Assembly: GCA_020723485.1 (NCBI GenBank)
Contig: DYIU01000003.1
Location: forward strand, 124,001 to 188,000
Direction: 5' to 3'
DNA from: Acidimicrobium ferrooxidans
Lineage (GTDB): Bacteria; Actinomycetota; Geothermincolia; Fen-727; Anoxymicrobiaceae
DNA: 64,000 nt
Positions 18,141 through 27,573 of the stretch are shown here, in pieces. A program made the translations under genes and the position numbers. The notes beneath the pieces were generated by a model. It was given only the letters and a program-made list of their open reading frames with translations, did no database searches and was not told the DNA's origin. Numbering within the stretch: position 1 is the first letter of the stretch; each line of letters opens with the position of its first letter.

Positions 18141-19229
18141 CTATGCTGCTTCTGCCGTGTCCCTCTCGATGAAGAACAGGTCCTTCCTGATCTCTGCCTG
18201 CGGTTTGTCCATCATCTTGCCTTTAAAGATTATCCGGAGGTTTATGACCTCGTTCTGCTTCGCGTAGATGTAACCGACGATGACCCCGATGCTCAGTACG
18301 TCGACGTTGCTCATCGCCACCGCCCGGCGCACCTGTTCGTGTTCCAGTTCGCGATCGAACGCCACTACGTCGACCTCCTGGTACTCGGACAGGGCCTTCT
18401 CCAGCACCTTGCGGTACCTTGGATCGGGGTACTCGGTGACCAGCTGGGCGATGTCGCCCAGGCGGTGAAGCGCCAGGAACTGGTCCTCGGAAAGGGTAGC
18501 CCCCGGTATGCGGAGGTTCTCGACCTCAGCGTCCTCGAGCTTCTGGCCGCGTATGCGCACCAGGGTCGAGATGTTCCGCATGTCTATCTCGCCGAGCATG
18601 ACCTGCCTGACCATGTCGACGTTCTTGTCCCTGCCGCGCAGCGATTCCATGATGCTCGAGTAGTGGTACTTGTCCAGTGCCAGCTCGAGCACCGAGAGGT
18701 CCATGTCCCTCTTCTGGTACGCCGGGTACGCCATCAGGAGCGTCCTGGCATAGGGCATCTGCTGCGCCGCCATGTAGGCGATGACGTCCCTGATCTCACG
18801 CTGCTGGGCCATGTTCTCGAGGGTGTCCATGCGGATGCTGCCCACCGGGATCATCAGGTTCGTTATCTCGCCGGGGGTCGCGTTGCTCTGCTTTCCCCGC
18901 AGGATGGTCTTCACGTTCAAGAGGTCGTACTTGGAGAGCAGTATCGTCACCAGCCTGTGACCCTCGCCGCCGATAGCGTCGTGGACCTTCCTGAAGGAGG
19001 CTATGAGATTGAGGGACAGGGCCCTGTCGTAATCCGGGTTCTCCGGCTGGACAACGACGGCCTCGTTCACCTCGCGCCTGTAGATGGTCTGGTCCATTAT
19101 CGAGGGTATGGAGTCATAGTCCGGCGCCTCAACCAGCCTCATGAAGAAATCCTGGGTGAGCAGGTGCGAGCGCATGCCACGCACACGCGCGTTGACGTAT
19201 CCGTAATCGGAGAGGTCGACTCTGGCCAA
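18141..19229 (-). CDS. atpC: V/A-type ATP synthase subunit C
   Basis: A 362-residue, mainly helical protein of the family that forms the funnel-shaped socket linking the central rotor to the c-ring (subunit C of Thermus, d of eukaryotes). YGYVNARVRGMRSHLLTQDFF at the N-terminus and the LSKYDLLNVKTILRGK repeat are typical. Length is as expected. It starts at TTG with only a weak ribosome site. Confidence 0.93.
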   Translation of the reverse strand: MARVDLSDYGYVNARVRGMRSHLLTQDFFMRLVEAPDYDSIPSIMDQTIYRREVNEAVVVQPENPDYDRALSLNLIASFRKVHDAIGGEGHRLVTILLSKYDLLNVKTILRGKQSNATPGEITNLMIPVGSIRMDTLENMAQQREIRDVIAYMAAQQMPYARTLLMAYPAYQKRDMDLSVLELALDKYHYSSIMESLRGRDKNVDMVRQVMLGEIDMRNISTLVRIRGQKLEDAEVENLRIPGATLSEDQFLALHRLGDIAQLVTEYPDPRYRKVLEKALSEYQEVDVVAFDRELEHEQVRRAVAMSNVDVLSIGVIVGYIYAKQNEVINLRIIFKGKMMDKPQAEIRKDLFFIERDTAEAA

Positions 19230-19252
19230 TTTGAACTACCCCGTTTGAGAAT

Positions 19253-19852
19253 CTAGTTCCCGTCTCCGGCTTCCTCGAAGAGCGTCCTCGAAATCGCGAG
19301 CCTGAGCTTATCCCTTGCCTTTTCCAGGCGGGACTCGAAGGTGTTGGACACCAGGACTTCGCCTCCCGGCGAGCTGACCACCACTCCCCCGGACGCCTCC
19401 AGCGGGGTATCGGAGAAGCGGAACTGCCTCTGCCTCTCCGCCATCAGCCTCTCCACGAGCTCGCGGTCTGTCGGGCGGGCCTGGACTATGACCTCCCCGG
19501 TAAAGAACTCGAGGGCCTCGTCCAGCAGCACCGCCAGTATCCTGGGATAGCGCTCGTCCCTGTGGAGGTCCGCAAGCCTGGCCTCGGCCATCCGGAAGGC
19601 TTCGTCGACCGTCTCCTCCTGAGCCTTGATGAGCTCGTTCTTCGCCTTGAGCGACGCCGAGTAGACAATCGCCGTGGCCTCGCTGCGAACGGCGTCCTCG
19701 ACCTTCTTCAGCCTGGCCCGCTTCGTCCGCGCTGCGTCCTTCTCGACCTCGGACATGATCTCCGCGACACGCTGCTGGGCCTCGGACTGTATGACTTCTA
19801 TCCGGCCCGACGCCTTCTCCTCAAGAGCCCTTAGTATGTCTTCTACTGCCAA
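19253..19852 (-). CDS. atpE: V/A-type ATP synthase subunit E (peripheral stalk)
   Basis: A 199-residue protein: a long N-terminal coiled coil (about 1-110) and a C-terminal globular domain with ASGGVVVSSPGGEVLVSNTFESRLE, typical of E subunits. Together with the H/G-like protein at the operon start it forms the peripheral stalk that holds the A3B3 head. The TTG start has a marginal ribosome site, which suggests translational coupling with the c-subunit upstream. Confidence 0.93.
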   Translation of the reverse strand: MAVEDILRALEEKASGRIEVIQSEAQQRVAEIMSEVEKDAARTKRARLKKVEDAVRSEATAIVYSASLKAKNELIKAQEETVDEAFRMAEARLADLHRDERYPRILAVLLDEALEFFTGEVIVQARPTDRELVERLMAERQRQFRFSDTPLEASGGVVVSSPGGEVLVSNTFESRLEKARDKLRLAISRTLFEEAGDGN

Positions 19853-19900
19853 ACCTGGTCACTTCCCTTGCCAGTAAGCATGAGCGCCAAGCAGCCGCTA

Positions 19901-20134
19901 CTACGCGCTCTTCAGAGTCGTAATAACGAAGGCAATAACGAGGCCGAGGATGACCATGGTCTCGGGGATGGCCACCAGGATAATGGTGACACCCACCAGC
20001 TCCGGCCTCTCCGCGACGGCACCGGCCATTGCCGCGCCGATGCGCGACTGCGCCAGCCCCGTTGCCAGCGCCGATAGTCCTATCGCCAGAGCGGCGCTGA
20101 AGGCTATCAACCCTATCTTTACTGCTTCACCCAC
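19901..20134 (-). CDS. atpK: V/A-type ATP synthase subunit K (c-ring proteolipid)
   Basis: A 77-residue two-helix hairpin, the single-hairpin size of bacterial c-subunits rather than the 16-kDa duplicated form. The ion-binding carboxylate is Glu58 in AIPETMVILG. Gln29 in LAQSRIG aligns, counting back from the polar loop, with the Na+-site Gln of Ilyobacter-type c-subunits, and Thr59 follows the Glu. That Q/ET set is compatible with Na+ binding, but it does not prove it. The GTG start overlaps the subunit I stop by one base (TAGTG). Confidence 0.95.
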   Translation of the reverse strand: MGEAVKIGLIAFSAALAIGLSALATGLAQSRIGAAMAGAVAERPELVGVTIILVAIPETMVILGLVIAFVITTLKSA

Positions 20135-22149
20135 TACTCTTCACCCCCAGTTTTCTTGAAAGGCTCGTAACGGTACTTGGCAGGTTCGAAGAACTTGCCG
20201 AAACTCTCCACAAGATGCAGACGCAACGAGTGGATGGAAGGGCTGAACATGGCGATGACCAGGTTCAACCCGTGAAGGGCAACGAAAACCACAATGCCGG
20301 CGATCACCCCGATGACGCCGCCGCCGCCGCCGACCTGTCTGGCAAGGCTGTTGGCAACGTTGGCCATGATGACGGACGCGAGCCCGATGGCGATGAGTCG
20401 GGCGTAAGAGAAGATGTTCCCTACGCCGACCAGGGACTCCACGACGCCCCCCATCCCTCCGCCGATCCCGGCTACCACCACGCCGGCGACGGCGAGCACT
20501 ATGCCGACGCCCACCAGCGCCGACGGCCACCAGCTGAAGCCGAACTTGCCCAGGGCGAGCATGAAGCCGGTGAGCACCATCAGGAGGCCGCCTTTCTCCA
20601 GGGCGTGCTTCCTGTTGTGTTCCTTTAGACCGTTGATGATGCCGATGACAAGCCCTATGCCGATGTGCACGAAACCGATGATGATGGTCACGCCCAGCAT
20701 GAAGGTGAATCCTTCGAGGCGGTCGATGGGATACTTGAACAGTGTATCCTCCGAGCCGAGGATGTACTTGACCTGCTCCTCCCCGTGCACCTCTTCAATG
20801 AGCCCGAGCCAGCGCATCAGCAGGTCGCCGAAGAACTCGAGGTACAGGGCGCCGAAGATTATCGACCAGAGGCCCCCCATGGTGAGCAGGAAACCCGCCA
20901 TGTTGATGAGGGGCTTCGAGGCGTACTTCCTGTGGAGAATCCAGCCCAGCACCATGATTATCAGGCCGTAACCCATGTCCCCGACCATCAGGCCGAAGAA
21001 GATGGGGAAGAATATCGCGAAGATGACCGTGGGGTCGATTGTGCCGTAGCGCGGGTACTTGGAGAGCATGTAGATGATCTCGAAGTACCTTACGAAGGGG
21101 CTGTTGCGGAGCGCGACGGGTGCGTCCTCCTCGCCCTCTCCCTCCCGGATGTCGACCACGGTCATTATCACCTTGGTGCCGAACCTGTCCGCCAGCGCGG
21201 TCTCCATGTTCTTGACCTCGACCTCGGGCAGCCACCCGCTGATTATGAAGACCTGGTCGGTCTGGCCGAACTTGGGGACCGCTTCCATCGAATCCAGCCG
21301 GTCGTGGATGGCGTTCCTGGCGGCCACCAGCTGGACGGAGTACTTGCCCGTTACCTGGCTGAGCTTGCGGTCGATCTCGTCCAGCTCCCCGGGTATCTGG
21401 GCTATCCTGGCCCTTACCTCGCCGACGGCCTCGTCTATCGGCTTGCGGGCCAGGTCACTGGGCAGCCTCACCTGGTTCACGTCCTGGACCGCGAGGAAGT
21501 CGTGGACCTGCTTGAGGTAGTGGCGGTTGAACACTATGAGCGCGGCGGTGGACTCGTCGTCGACGTCGGAGGCGACTATCTCGCACTCGCCGTTCGTGAG
21601 CTTGCTTATCTCCTCGTTGAGATAGTTCAGTATAGCCTTGTACTTGCGCTCGATGATGAGCGCTATGGATGCCATGTCCTGCATCCTGGCTACCCTTTCC
21701 GCCAGGGGCTGGACCTTGTACATGATGGGAGCGTACTTCTCGAGCCGGGAGAGCTCGACCATCAGGTCGGCCTTCCTCTCGACGGGGTCGCGGGTCTCCT
21801 TCTCGATCTCGGCGAGCGACTTCTCGATGCGGGCGATCATCGTCTCGACGTTGTCGCTCCAGATCGCCTTGTACTCGCGCTGGACGTCCGCAGGGGAGAT
21901 ATCGTCGACATCGGGGGCGAGCTCGCGTATCATGTCGCCGACCTTGGCCCTCAGGTTGCTGAGCGTGGCCTCGTGCTCGGCCGACTTCGGGTCCATCTCC
22001 ATGCGGGTCACGCGCTTGTCCGGCATGTCGCTTATCCGCTCGGAGAGGTCCTCGATGTGGAGCGTGCCCTGGTCGTGGATCACGTCGATGGCGTCCAGAG
22101 CGATGTCCTTGAGCCCCAGAATCTCCACCTTGGCCATTTTTTCAATCAT
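20134..22149 (-). CDS. atpI: V/A-type ATP synthase subunit I (a-subunit, stator)
   Basis: A 671-residue protein. The N-terminal cytoplasmic half (about 1-340) is coiled coil plus alpha/beta lobes. The C-terminal half has seven to eight membrane helices, including IFFPIFFGLMVGDMGYGLI and a late GLNLVIAMFSPSIHSLRLHLVESF segment that carries the half-channel Arg (SLRLH) and closes on the c-ring. It provides the ion path of the V-type motor. ATG at 22149, directly downstream of the H-like stalk gene. Confidence 0.95.
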   Translation of the reverse strand: MIEKMAKVEILGLKDIALDAIDVIHDQGTLHIEDLSERISDMPDKRVTRMEMDPKSAEHEATLSNLRAKVGDMIRELAPDVDDISPADVQREYKAIWSDNVETMIARIEKSLAEIEKETRDPVERKADLMVELSRLEKYAPIMYKVQPLAERVARMQDMASIALIIERKYKAILNYLNEEISKLTNGECEIVASDVDDESTAALIVFNRHYLKQVHDFLAVQDVNQVRLPSDLARKPIDEAVGEVRARIAQIPGELDEIDRKLSQVTGKYSVQLVAARNAIHDRLDSMEAVPKFGQTDQVFIISGWLPEVEVKNMETALADRFGTKVIMTVVDIREGEGEEDAPVALRNSPFVRYFEIIYMLSKYPRYGTIDPTVIFAIFFPIFFGLMVGDMGYGLIIMVLGWILHRKYASKPLINMAGFLLTMGGLWSIIFGALYLEFFGDLLMRWLGLIEEVHGEEQVKYILGSEDTLFKYPIDRLEGFTFMLGVTIIIGFVHIGIGLVIGIINGLKEHNRKHALEKGGLLMVLTGFMLALGKFGFSWWPSALVGVGIVLAVAGVVVAGIGGGMGGVVESLVGVGNIFSYARLIAIGLASVIMANVANSLARQVGGGGGVIGVIAGIVVFVALHGLNLVIAMFSPSIHSLRLHLVESFGKFFEPAKYRYEPFKKTGGEE

Positions 22150-22187
22150 CTGAGATCCTTCCCCCTCGGGATTCTAAAAAAGGCCAA

Positions 22188-22604
22188 TCAATCAAGCGGC
22201 GGTAGCACGCCTTCGATGACTATGCTGATGGCATCCTCGACGTGCTCCATGCCCTTCTTTCTTATCTCATCCGCCTGGGCGCCGATCTCCCGGGTGACCT
22301 TGTCGGCCTCTTCCTTCGCCCTGGCCAGCTCCCTGTCCCTGATATCCAGCCCGATGTCCTCAGCTATGGCCTCCCGCTTCTGGTGGGCGGCGTCCAGCTT
22401 GGCCTCCTCGACCATGCGCTGCGCCTCATTCTCGGCGCGCTGCAAACGCTGCTTGGTCTCATCCTCCTTCATGAGGATCATCTCGAGCATGACTTCGGCG
22501 GACGAGGGTTCGGGCGTCTCGGCCCCTTCGGGCTCAGCGAGCCCTTCGGCCTCTTTCACTGCTTCTCTGTCAACAAGCCTTCCGACGACCCGGGGCTCTG
22601 CCAT
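22188..22604 (-). CDS. V/A-type ATP synthase subunit H/G-like peripheral stalk coiled coil
   Basis: A 138-residue protein: an acidic, low-complexity N-terminus (about 1-40) and then a long coiled coil (about 45-125, LQRAENEAQRMVEEAKLDAA). It is the first gene of the ATPase operon, where AhaH or subunit G sits in archaea and Thermus, and it would pair with subunit E. AGGGAGG lies 8 bases before the ATG. Sequence alone would fit any coiled coil; position makes the assignment. Confidence 0.8.
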   Translation of the reverse strand: MAEPRVVGRLVDREAVKEAEGLAEPEGAETPEPSSAEVMLEMILMKEDETKQRLQRAENEAQRMVEEAKLDAAHQKREAIAEDIGLDIRDRELARAKEEADKVTREIGAQADEIRKKGMEHVEDAISIVIEGVLPPLD

Positions 22605-22698
22605 TCCCGTGCCTCCCTGTCATAAAAGCCGGACAATAAAAAGCGCCATCTCATGAATGGCACCGCTGACCGCGCCACAGCAACGCCCGGTCGCGGTG

Positions 22699-22731
22699 AG
22701 TATATCACAAAGAAAAGACTTTTGCTGTCAA
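22699..22731 (-). promoter_or_regulatory. Candidate V-ATPase operon promoter region
   Basis: Within the 249-base gap between coaX and the ATPase operon, the minus strand shows a consensus TTGACA (22726-22731) and TATACT (22699-22704). The spacing is 21 bases, longer than ideal, so the true -10 may lie between them. The sequence is AT-rich against a GC-rich background. A GGCCG-GAAA-CGGCC hairpin (22831-22844) sits at the coaX end of the same gap. Confidence 0.35.
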
Positions 22732-22853
22732 ATAATTGGGTGATAAACAACTATTCAAAAGGGCCTTCACTCGTCCCTCTCGCGCCCGCGTGCCGCATCT
22801 CCGTTTCTCGAGCCGTTTTTCATCTTGAACGGCCGTTTCCGGCCCGTGAAAGG

Positions 22854-23618
22854 CTATTTGTTCCTCTCGAATATCAACCTCAGGCCCTCCAGGGTCAGAA
22901 GAGGGTCCAGGACCTCTATGGTGTGGCATTTCCCGACCACCACCTCCGCGAGGCCGCCGGTGGCGACCACGCGGCAGTCACCCCCGAGTTCCTCTTTGAA
23001 CAGCTCCACCAGCCTGTCCACCTGTCCGGCAGTGCCGTTTATGATGCCCGACTGTATAGACTCGACCGTATTTCTGCCTATCGCGTTCTCGGGCGCTACC
23101 AGTTCGACCCGTGCGAGGCGCGCCGCCTGCCGGAAGAGCGCGTCGGCCGATATCTCCACCCCGGGCGCGATGGTGCCGCCCAGGTACCTGCCTTCCCGGT
23201 CGATGGCGTCCCAGGTGGTCGCGGTTCCGAAGTCGACTACAATGCACGGAGTTCCGTACTTGTGGACCGCGGCTACGGCGTTGACCAGCCGGTCGGCGCC
23301 GACCTGCCTCGGGTCCTCGTAGAGCACCGGGATGCCCGTGTCGGTGCCGCTGTCGACCACCAGCGGCTCCAGGCCGAGAATGTCCCGGGCCATGTGCGCC
23401 ATGGCCGAGGTCATCTCGGGGACCACCGAGGATATTATCATGCCGTTGACCTGGGTCAGGCTGTGGCCGACGAAAGCAAGGAAGCCGCCCAGGGTGAGCG
23501 CCATCTCGTCGGCGGTGCGCTCGCTCTCGGTAGAGATGCGCCAGTGGTCCTTCAGCTCGCCGTCGATGAAGACGCCGATCACGGTCTGCGTGTTTCCGAC
23601 GTCGATTCCGAGCAGCAT
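22854..23618 (-). CDS. coaX: Type III pantothenate kinase
   Basis: A 254-residue enzyme of the ASKHA fold that phosphorylates pantothenate in CoA synthesis. N-terminal LLGIDVGNTQTVIGVF is the phosphate-1 loop, GADRLVNAVAA and IVVDFGTATTWD (Asp in the second phosphate loop) are family signatures, and GGTIAPGVEIS follows. Cytoplasmic. It ends the cofactor cluster and takes the product of panC/panD as its substrate. ATG start, 20 bases after nadC. Confidence 0.95.
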   Translation of the reverse strand: MLLGIDVGNTQTVIGVFIDGELKDHWRISTESERTADEMALTLGGFLAFVGHSLTQVNGMIISSVVPEMTSAMAHMARDILGLEPLVVDSGTDTGIPVLYEDPRQVGADRLVNAVAAVHKYGTPCIVVDFGTATTWDAIDREGRYLGGTIAPGVEISADALFRQAARLARVELVAPENAIGRNTVESIQSGIINGTAGQVDRLVELFKEELGGDCRVVATGGLAEVVVGKCHTIEVLDPLLTLEGLRLIFERNK

Positions 23619-23638
23619 CCTAATAGAGTCCCTTCTGT

Positions 23639-24493
23639 TCAGCCGCGCTCGGAGCCCACCCTCACCTCCAGTGAGAGGTCGGCCGCGGGCGAGGAATGGG
23701 TGATGAACCCGAGCGATATCATGTCCATCCCCAGCCTGACGTAATCGCCGAAGTTCTCGGGGCTGATACCGCCCGACACCTCCACCTTCGCCCTGCTTCC
23801 GATGAGGCCGACGGCCTCGGTCACCATCCCGGGCGGCATGTTGTCCAGCATGATTATGTCGGCGCCCGAGTCCAGCGCCTGCCGCACCTGTCCGAGGTCG
23901 GCCGCCTCGACCTCGACTGGGTATTCCTCGCCGAGCGCTGTCCTCACCCGGCGCACAGCGATATCGATGCCCCCAGCCGCGGCTATGTGATTATCCTTGA
24001 TAATCACCCCGTCGAAAAGCCCCTGCCTGTGGTTGGTCCCTCCCCCCATGCTGACCGCGTACTTCTCGAGCACCCGCATCCCGGGGGTTGTCTTCCTGGT
24101 GTCCATCACCGCCACACCGTACGGTTCAGCCATGGCGACCAGCCTCGCGGTAAGGGTGGCTATCCCGGAGAGGTGGCACAGGAAGTTGAGCGCCGTCCGC
24201 TCCGCCGTGAGAATCCCTGCCAGGGGGCCTGAGAGCCTGGCCACCTCTACGCCGGGCGCAGCGTCGGAGCCGTCGGCGACGAGTTCGCGGTATTCCACGC
24301 CCTCCCCGGCCATGGAAAAGACCCTCGCCGCGACCGGCTGGCCCGCGATCCTGCAGGGCTCCTTGCTGAGTATGACGGCGGTGCCCGGAGTCCCGGGCGG
24401 GCACGCGGCGCCGGTCGTTACGTCGCCCCGCGGGCCGAGGTCCTCCTCGAGGGCCAGCCTTATGAGCCCTTCAGCCTTGTCGGCGATGTCCAC
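23639..24493 (-). CDS. nadC: Nicotinate-nucleotide pyrophosphorylase (carboxylating)
   Basis: A 284-residue quinolinate phosphoribosyltransferase that converts quinolinate and PRPP to nicotinate mononucleotide. TARLVAMAEPYGVAVMDTRKTTPG and the GGGTNHRQGLFDGVIIKDNH region hold the quinolinate-binding Arg/Lys/His residues; VEVEAADLGQV and VSGGISPENF close the barrel. It lies 7 bases downstream of nadB, completing a nadA-nadB-nadC unit of de novo NAD synthesis. Confidence 0.96.
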   Translation of the reverse strand: MDIADKAEGLIRLALEEDLGPRGDVTTGAACPPGTPGTAVILSKEPCRIAGQPVAARVFSMAGEGVEYRELVADGSDAAPGVEVARLSGPLAGILTAERTALNFLCHLSGIATLTARLVAMAEPYGVAVMDTRKTTPGMRVLEKYAVSMGGGTNHRQGLFDGVIIKDNHIAAAGGIDIAVRRVRTALGEEYPVEVEAADLGQVRQALDSGADIIMLDNMPPGMVTEAVGLIGSRAKVEVSGGISPENFGDYVRLGMDMISLGFITHSSPAADLSLEVRVGSERG

Positions 24494-24500
24494 GCGCGGC

Positions 24501-26174
24501 TCACTCCTCCCGTGACGCTGGCACCTTCAGCTCCCAGGGCGGCCTCGACGGCTGGGGTCTCGTCGAGACTTCGACCCGCCCCTCGGCCATCCGGGAGTCG
24601 ATGTGCCTGCGCCAGTTCCACTCGTCGGTCTCCGGGAAATCCCTGCGGCGGTGGCAGCCCCGGCTCTCCTCGCGCATCAGCGCCGACGAAGCGATGAGGC
24701 ACGACATCATGTACATGTTCTTGAGCTCCATCCCATCGACATCCAGGTACTCGGTGTCCAGCAGGTCCGCGTTCTCCGCCAGGAAATCGCGGGCCTCCTT
24801 GAGGCTCCGCTCGCTCCTCACCATACCCACGTTGTCCAGCATGACCTCCCTCAGGTTGCCGCGCAGGAGCTCCTCTGCCACGCGCGGCTCGACCGACCTG
24901 CGCGAGAACGAGAGCGGCGGCCCGGGCGTCGTGGGGCTTCCCGGCAAGGTGTCCTCGACATGCGAGGCGATCCTCCTGGCGAACACCAGGCCCTCCAGCA
25001 GCGAATTGGACGCCAGCCGGTTCGCGCCGTGGACTCCGGTGCAGGCGACCTCGCCGCAGGCGTACAGCCCGGGGATATCGCTCTGGCCCCACTGGTCTGT
25101 CACAACTCCCCCGCTCATGTAGTGAGCGGCGGGCGAGACCGGGATGCGCTGCCGGGTGATGTTGATGCCCGCTTCCAGGCAGTGCTCGAAGATGGTGGGG
25201 AACCTCCTCCTGATCCTCTCCGGGTCCAGGTGCCGGACGTCCAGGTAGAGGTGGTTGACCTGCTGCTCCCTCATGACCTCCACCATGCGCGCCACCACGA
25301 TATCCCTCGGTGCGAGCTCGGCGAGCGGGTGAACGCCTTCCATCACGCGCTGCCCTTCAACGTCCACCAGCAGTGCGCCCTCGCCGCGTATCGCCTCGCT
25401 GATGAGGAACTTGGGCTCCTCGGGGATGTGCAGCGCGGTGGGGTGGAACTGGACGAACTCCACGTCGCTCACGCGAGCCCCGGCCCTGAAAGCCATTGCC
25501 GGGCCGTCTCCCGTGCAGACAGGCGGATTGGTGGTGACCAGGTAGACCTCACCCATGCCGCCGGAGGCCAGCACAGTCGCCCGCGACCAGACGGTCAGCA
25601 GGGTGCTGTTCTCCCTGTCCGCGAGGAGCGCCCCGCGGCACGTCCCGTCGGCCAGAAGGAGGTCGACCACGAAAGCGTGCTCCATGACGTGCACCCGCTG
25701 GTCCCGGAGAAGGGCCCTTCCGAGTGCGTTCTCTACCTCCAGGCCCGTAGCGTCGCCCTTGGCGTGGACGACCCGCGCCCGCGAGTGCCCCCCCTCCCTT
25801 GCAAGGTCGAGTGTCCCGTCGGTGGTATCGAAGTCCGCGTGGTACTCCTCGAGAAGCTCCCTCACCCTGTCCGGGCCCTCGTCCACCAGCACAGCCGTCG
25901 CCTCGGGGTCACAGAGCCCGGCCCCCGCCACCAGCGTGTCCTCCACGTGCGACTCCTTGGAGTCATGCTCGTCCATCACGGCGGCTATGCCTCCCTGCGC
26001 CACCCTCGTGGTGGAGACCTGGAGGCCCGACTTGGTGGCGAGCACCACCCTGCAGAATCGAGAGAGCCACAGGGCTGTCGAGAGCCCGGCCACGCCGCTG
26101 CCCGCCACCAGGACGTCGCACTCCACCGAAGGCAGGGTATCGGTGTTGAAGGAGATGAGGTAGCGCGGGATCAT
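24501..26174 (-). CDS. nadB: L-aspartate oxidase
   Basis: A 557-residue flavoprotein oxidising aspartate to iminoaspartate for NadA. The FAD dinucleotide motif is VLVAGSGVAGLSTAL near residues 19-33, the substrate segment HPTALHIPEEPKFLISEAIRGEGA follows in the middle, and GANRLASNSLLEGLVF is the NadB-type flavin loop. The start at 26174 is chosen because its ATGA overlaps the nadA stop and the FAD fold begins directly after. The longer frame upstream is antisense-like shadow sequence within nadA. Confidence 0.95.
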   Translation of the reverse strand: MIPRYLISFNTDTLPSVECDVLVAGSGVAGLSTALWLSRFCRVVLATKSGLQVSTTRVAQGGIAAVMDEHDSKESHVEDTLVAGAGLCDPEATAVLVDEGPDRVRELLEEYHADFDTTDGTLDLAREGGHSRARVVHAKGDATGLEVENALGRALLRDQRVHVMEHAFVVDLLLADGTCRGALLADRENSTLLTVWSRATVLASGGMGEVYLVTTNPPVCTGDGPAMAFRAGARVSDVEFVQFHPTALHIPEEPKFLISEAIRGEGALLVDVEGQRVMEGVHPLAELAPRDIVVARMVEVMREQQVNHLYLDVRHLDPERIRRRFPTIFEHCLEAGINITRQRIPVSPAAHYMSGGVVTDQWGQSDIPGLYACGEVACTGVHGANRLASNSLLEGLVFARRIASHVEDTLPGSPTTPGPPLSFSRRSVEPRVAEELLRGNLREVMLDNVGMVRSERSLKEARDFLAENADLLDTEYLDVDGMELKNMYMMSCLIASSALMREESRGCHRRRDFPETDEWNWRRHIDSRMAEGRVEVSTRPQPSRPPWELKVPASREE

Positions 26175-27133
26175 CCCAGGGCCAGCATCCTTTCGACTGA
26201 CTTGAGGGCTCTGACCCTGATGTCCTCGGGAACCGTCACCCTGGGCTCGAGAGTCTGCAAGGCCCAGAGGACCTTCGAAAGAGTAGTGAGCTTCATGTTC
26301 GGGCACAGCGGCTCCTCGGGCAGGGTGTGGAACACCTTGTCGGGGGCGGCCTTGCCGAGCGGGTACAGCATGCCCGACTCCGTCGCGATTATGAACTCGT
26401 GAGCGCTGGAGGAAACCGCCGCGTTGAGCATCCCGGACGTGCTCCGGACGTGGTGCGCGATGGCCAGGACCTCCTGCCGGCACTCCGGGTGAGCGATGAC
26501 CTCGGCCTCCGGGTGCATCTCGAGCGCGCGCATCACGTGTTCGGCGGTAATGTACTCGTGGGTCGGGCAGAAGCCGTTCCAGGGGATGACCTTCTTGTCC
26601 ACCTGTGCCGCCACGAAGGCCGCCAGGTTCCTGTCCGGCAGGAACAGGATCTCGTCGCCCTCTACGGCCTGGACGACCTGAGCCGCGTTCGCGGACGTGC
26701 AGCAGTAATCGCTGACGGCCTTGACCGCCGCCGAGGTGTTGACGTAGGAGACAACGACTGCCCTCGGGTGCTCCTCCTTCGCCTGCAGGACCCCCGGCGC
26801 GTCAGCCATGTCGGCCATCGGGCACCCGGCCCTCATCTCAGGCAGCAGCACTACCTTGTGGGGGCTGAGGATGTAGGCGGTCTCCGCCATGAAGTGGACG
26901 CCGCAGAACACTATGACGTCGGCCTCGGTACGCGCGGCTTCCCTGGCAAGGCCCAGCGAGTCCCCGGTGAAATCGGCGATGTCCTGGACCTCCGGGCGCT
27001 GATAGTTGTGCACCAGGATGACCGCGTTTCGCTCGCGTTTTACCTTGAGCACCTGTTCGGCGATAGCCTGGTCGTCGAGTAGCAGCTCGTCGATGTGCTG
27101 GAGATTCCCTACACCGGTGTCGTGGTGCGTCAT
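26171..27133 (-). CDS. nadA: Quinolinate synthase A
   Basis: A 320-residue iron-sulfur enzyme condensing iminoaspartate and dihydroxyacetone phosphate to quinolinate. The three cluster cysteines are visible in FCGVHFMAE, DYCCTSANA and HPECRQEV. AVILVHNYQRPEVQDIADFTGDS is the typical N-terminus of the first domain. The ATG at 27133 has GAGG about 9 bases upstream; the longer frame lacks family similarity. The cluster fits an anaerobic lifestyle. Confidence 0.95.
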   Translation of the reverse strand: MTHHDTGVGNLQHIDELLLDDQAIAEQVLKVKRERNAVILVHNYQRPEVQDIADFTGDSLGLAREAARTEADVIVFCGVHFMAETAYILSPHKVVLLPEMRAGCPMADMADAPGVLQAKEEHPRAVVVSYVNTSAAVKAVSDYCCTSANAAQVVQAVEGDEILFLPDRNLAAFVAAQVDKKVIPWNGFCPTHEYITAEHVMRALEMHPEAEVIAHPECRQEVLAIAHHVRSTSGMLNAAVSSSAHEFIIATESGMLYPLGKAAPDKVFHTLPEEPLCPNMKLTTLSKVLWALQTLEPRVTVPEDIRVRALKSVERMLALG

Positions 27134-27171
27134 CCGTGCCTCGCTTGAGGTCGCTTCGCCCTGGGGAACGG

Positions 27172-27573
27172 TTAGCAGAAGTCGTCTGCGGTAAGATGGT
27201 CCTCGATCATCTCGGGGCGGTTCTGCGCGTCGACGAAGATGATCTTGGGATGGTGATCGCGGACCCTGTCCTCCGGCACCGAGATGAAGCACGAGATTAT
27301 CACCCGGTCGCCCTTGTGTACCAGCCTGGCCGCCGCCCCGTTCATGCATATCTCTCCGGAATCACGCTCGCCCTCGATGACGTATGTAGTGAGGCGGCTC
27401 CCGTTGTCCAGGTCCCATACGTTCACTACTTCGTACGGCACGAGGTCGGCAAGGTCCATAAGGGCGCGGTCGATGGTGATGCTGCCTTCATAGTGGATAT
27501 CGGCGTCGGTGACCACCGCGCGGTGAATCTTGCATTTGAGCATGCTTCTGTATACCGGGTCCATCGCTCTCAC
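27172..27573 (-). CDS. panD: Aspartate 1-decarboxylase
   Basis: A 133-residue pyruvoyl enzyme making beta-alanine. The self-cleavage site Gly-Ser is seen in HYEGSITID at about residues 29-30; [15 protein letters not shown] and the later [15 protein letters not shown] are conserved. The GTG at 27573 forms a GTGA overlap with the panC stop; the ATG at 27564 is an alternative. Its product is the substrate of the adjacent panC. Confidence 0.95.
   Translation of the reverse strand: MRAMDPVYRSMLKCKIHRAVVTDADIHYEGSITIDRALMDLADLVPYEVVNVWDLDNGSRLTTYVIEGERDSGEICMNGAAARLVHKGDRVIISCFISVPEDRVRDHHPKIIFVDAQNRPEMIEDHLTADDFC

Noticed and set aside
20665-22656. Plus-strand ORF of 663 codons opposite V-ATPase subunit I
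   Set aside because: Shadow ORF with Val/Asp/Leu/His-rich content and no motif.
24603-26402. Plus-strand ORF of 599 codons opposite nadB
   Set aside because: Shadow of nadB and nadA, compositionally biased, no domain.
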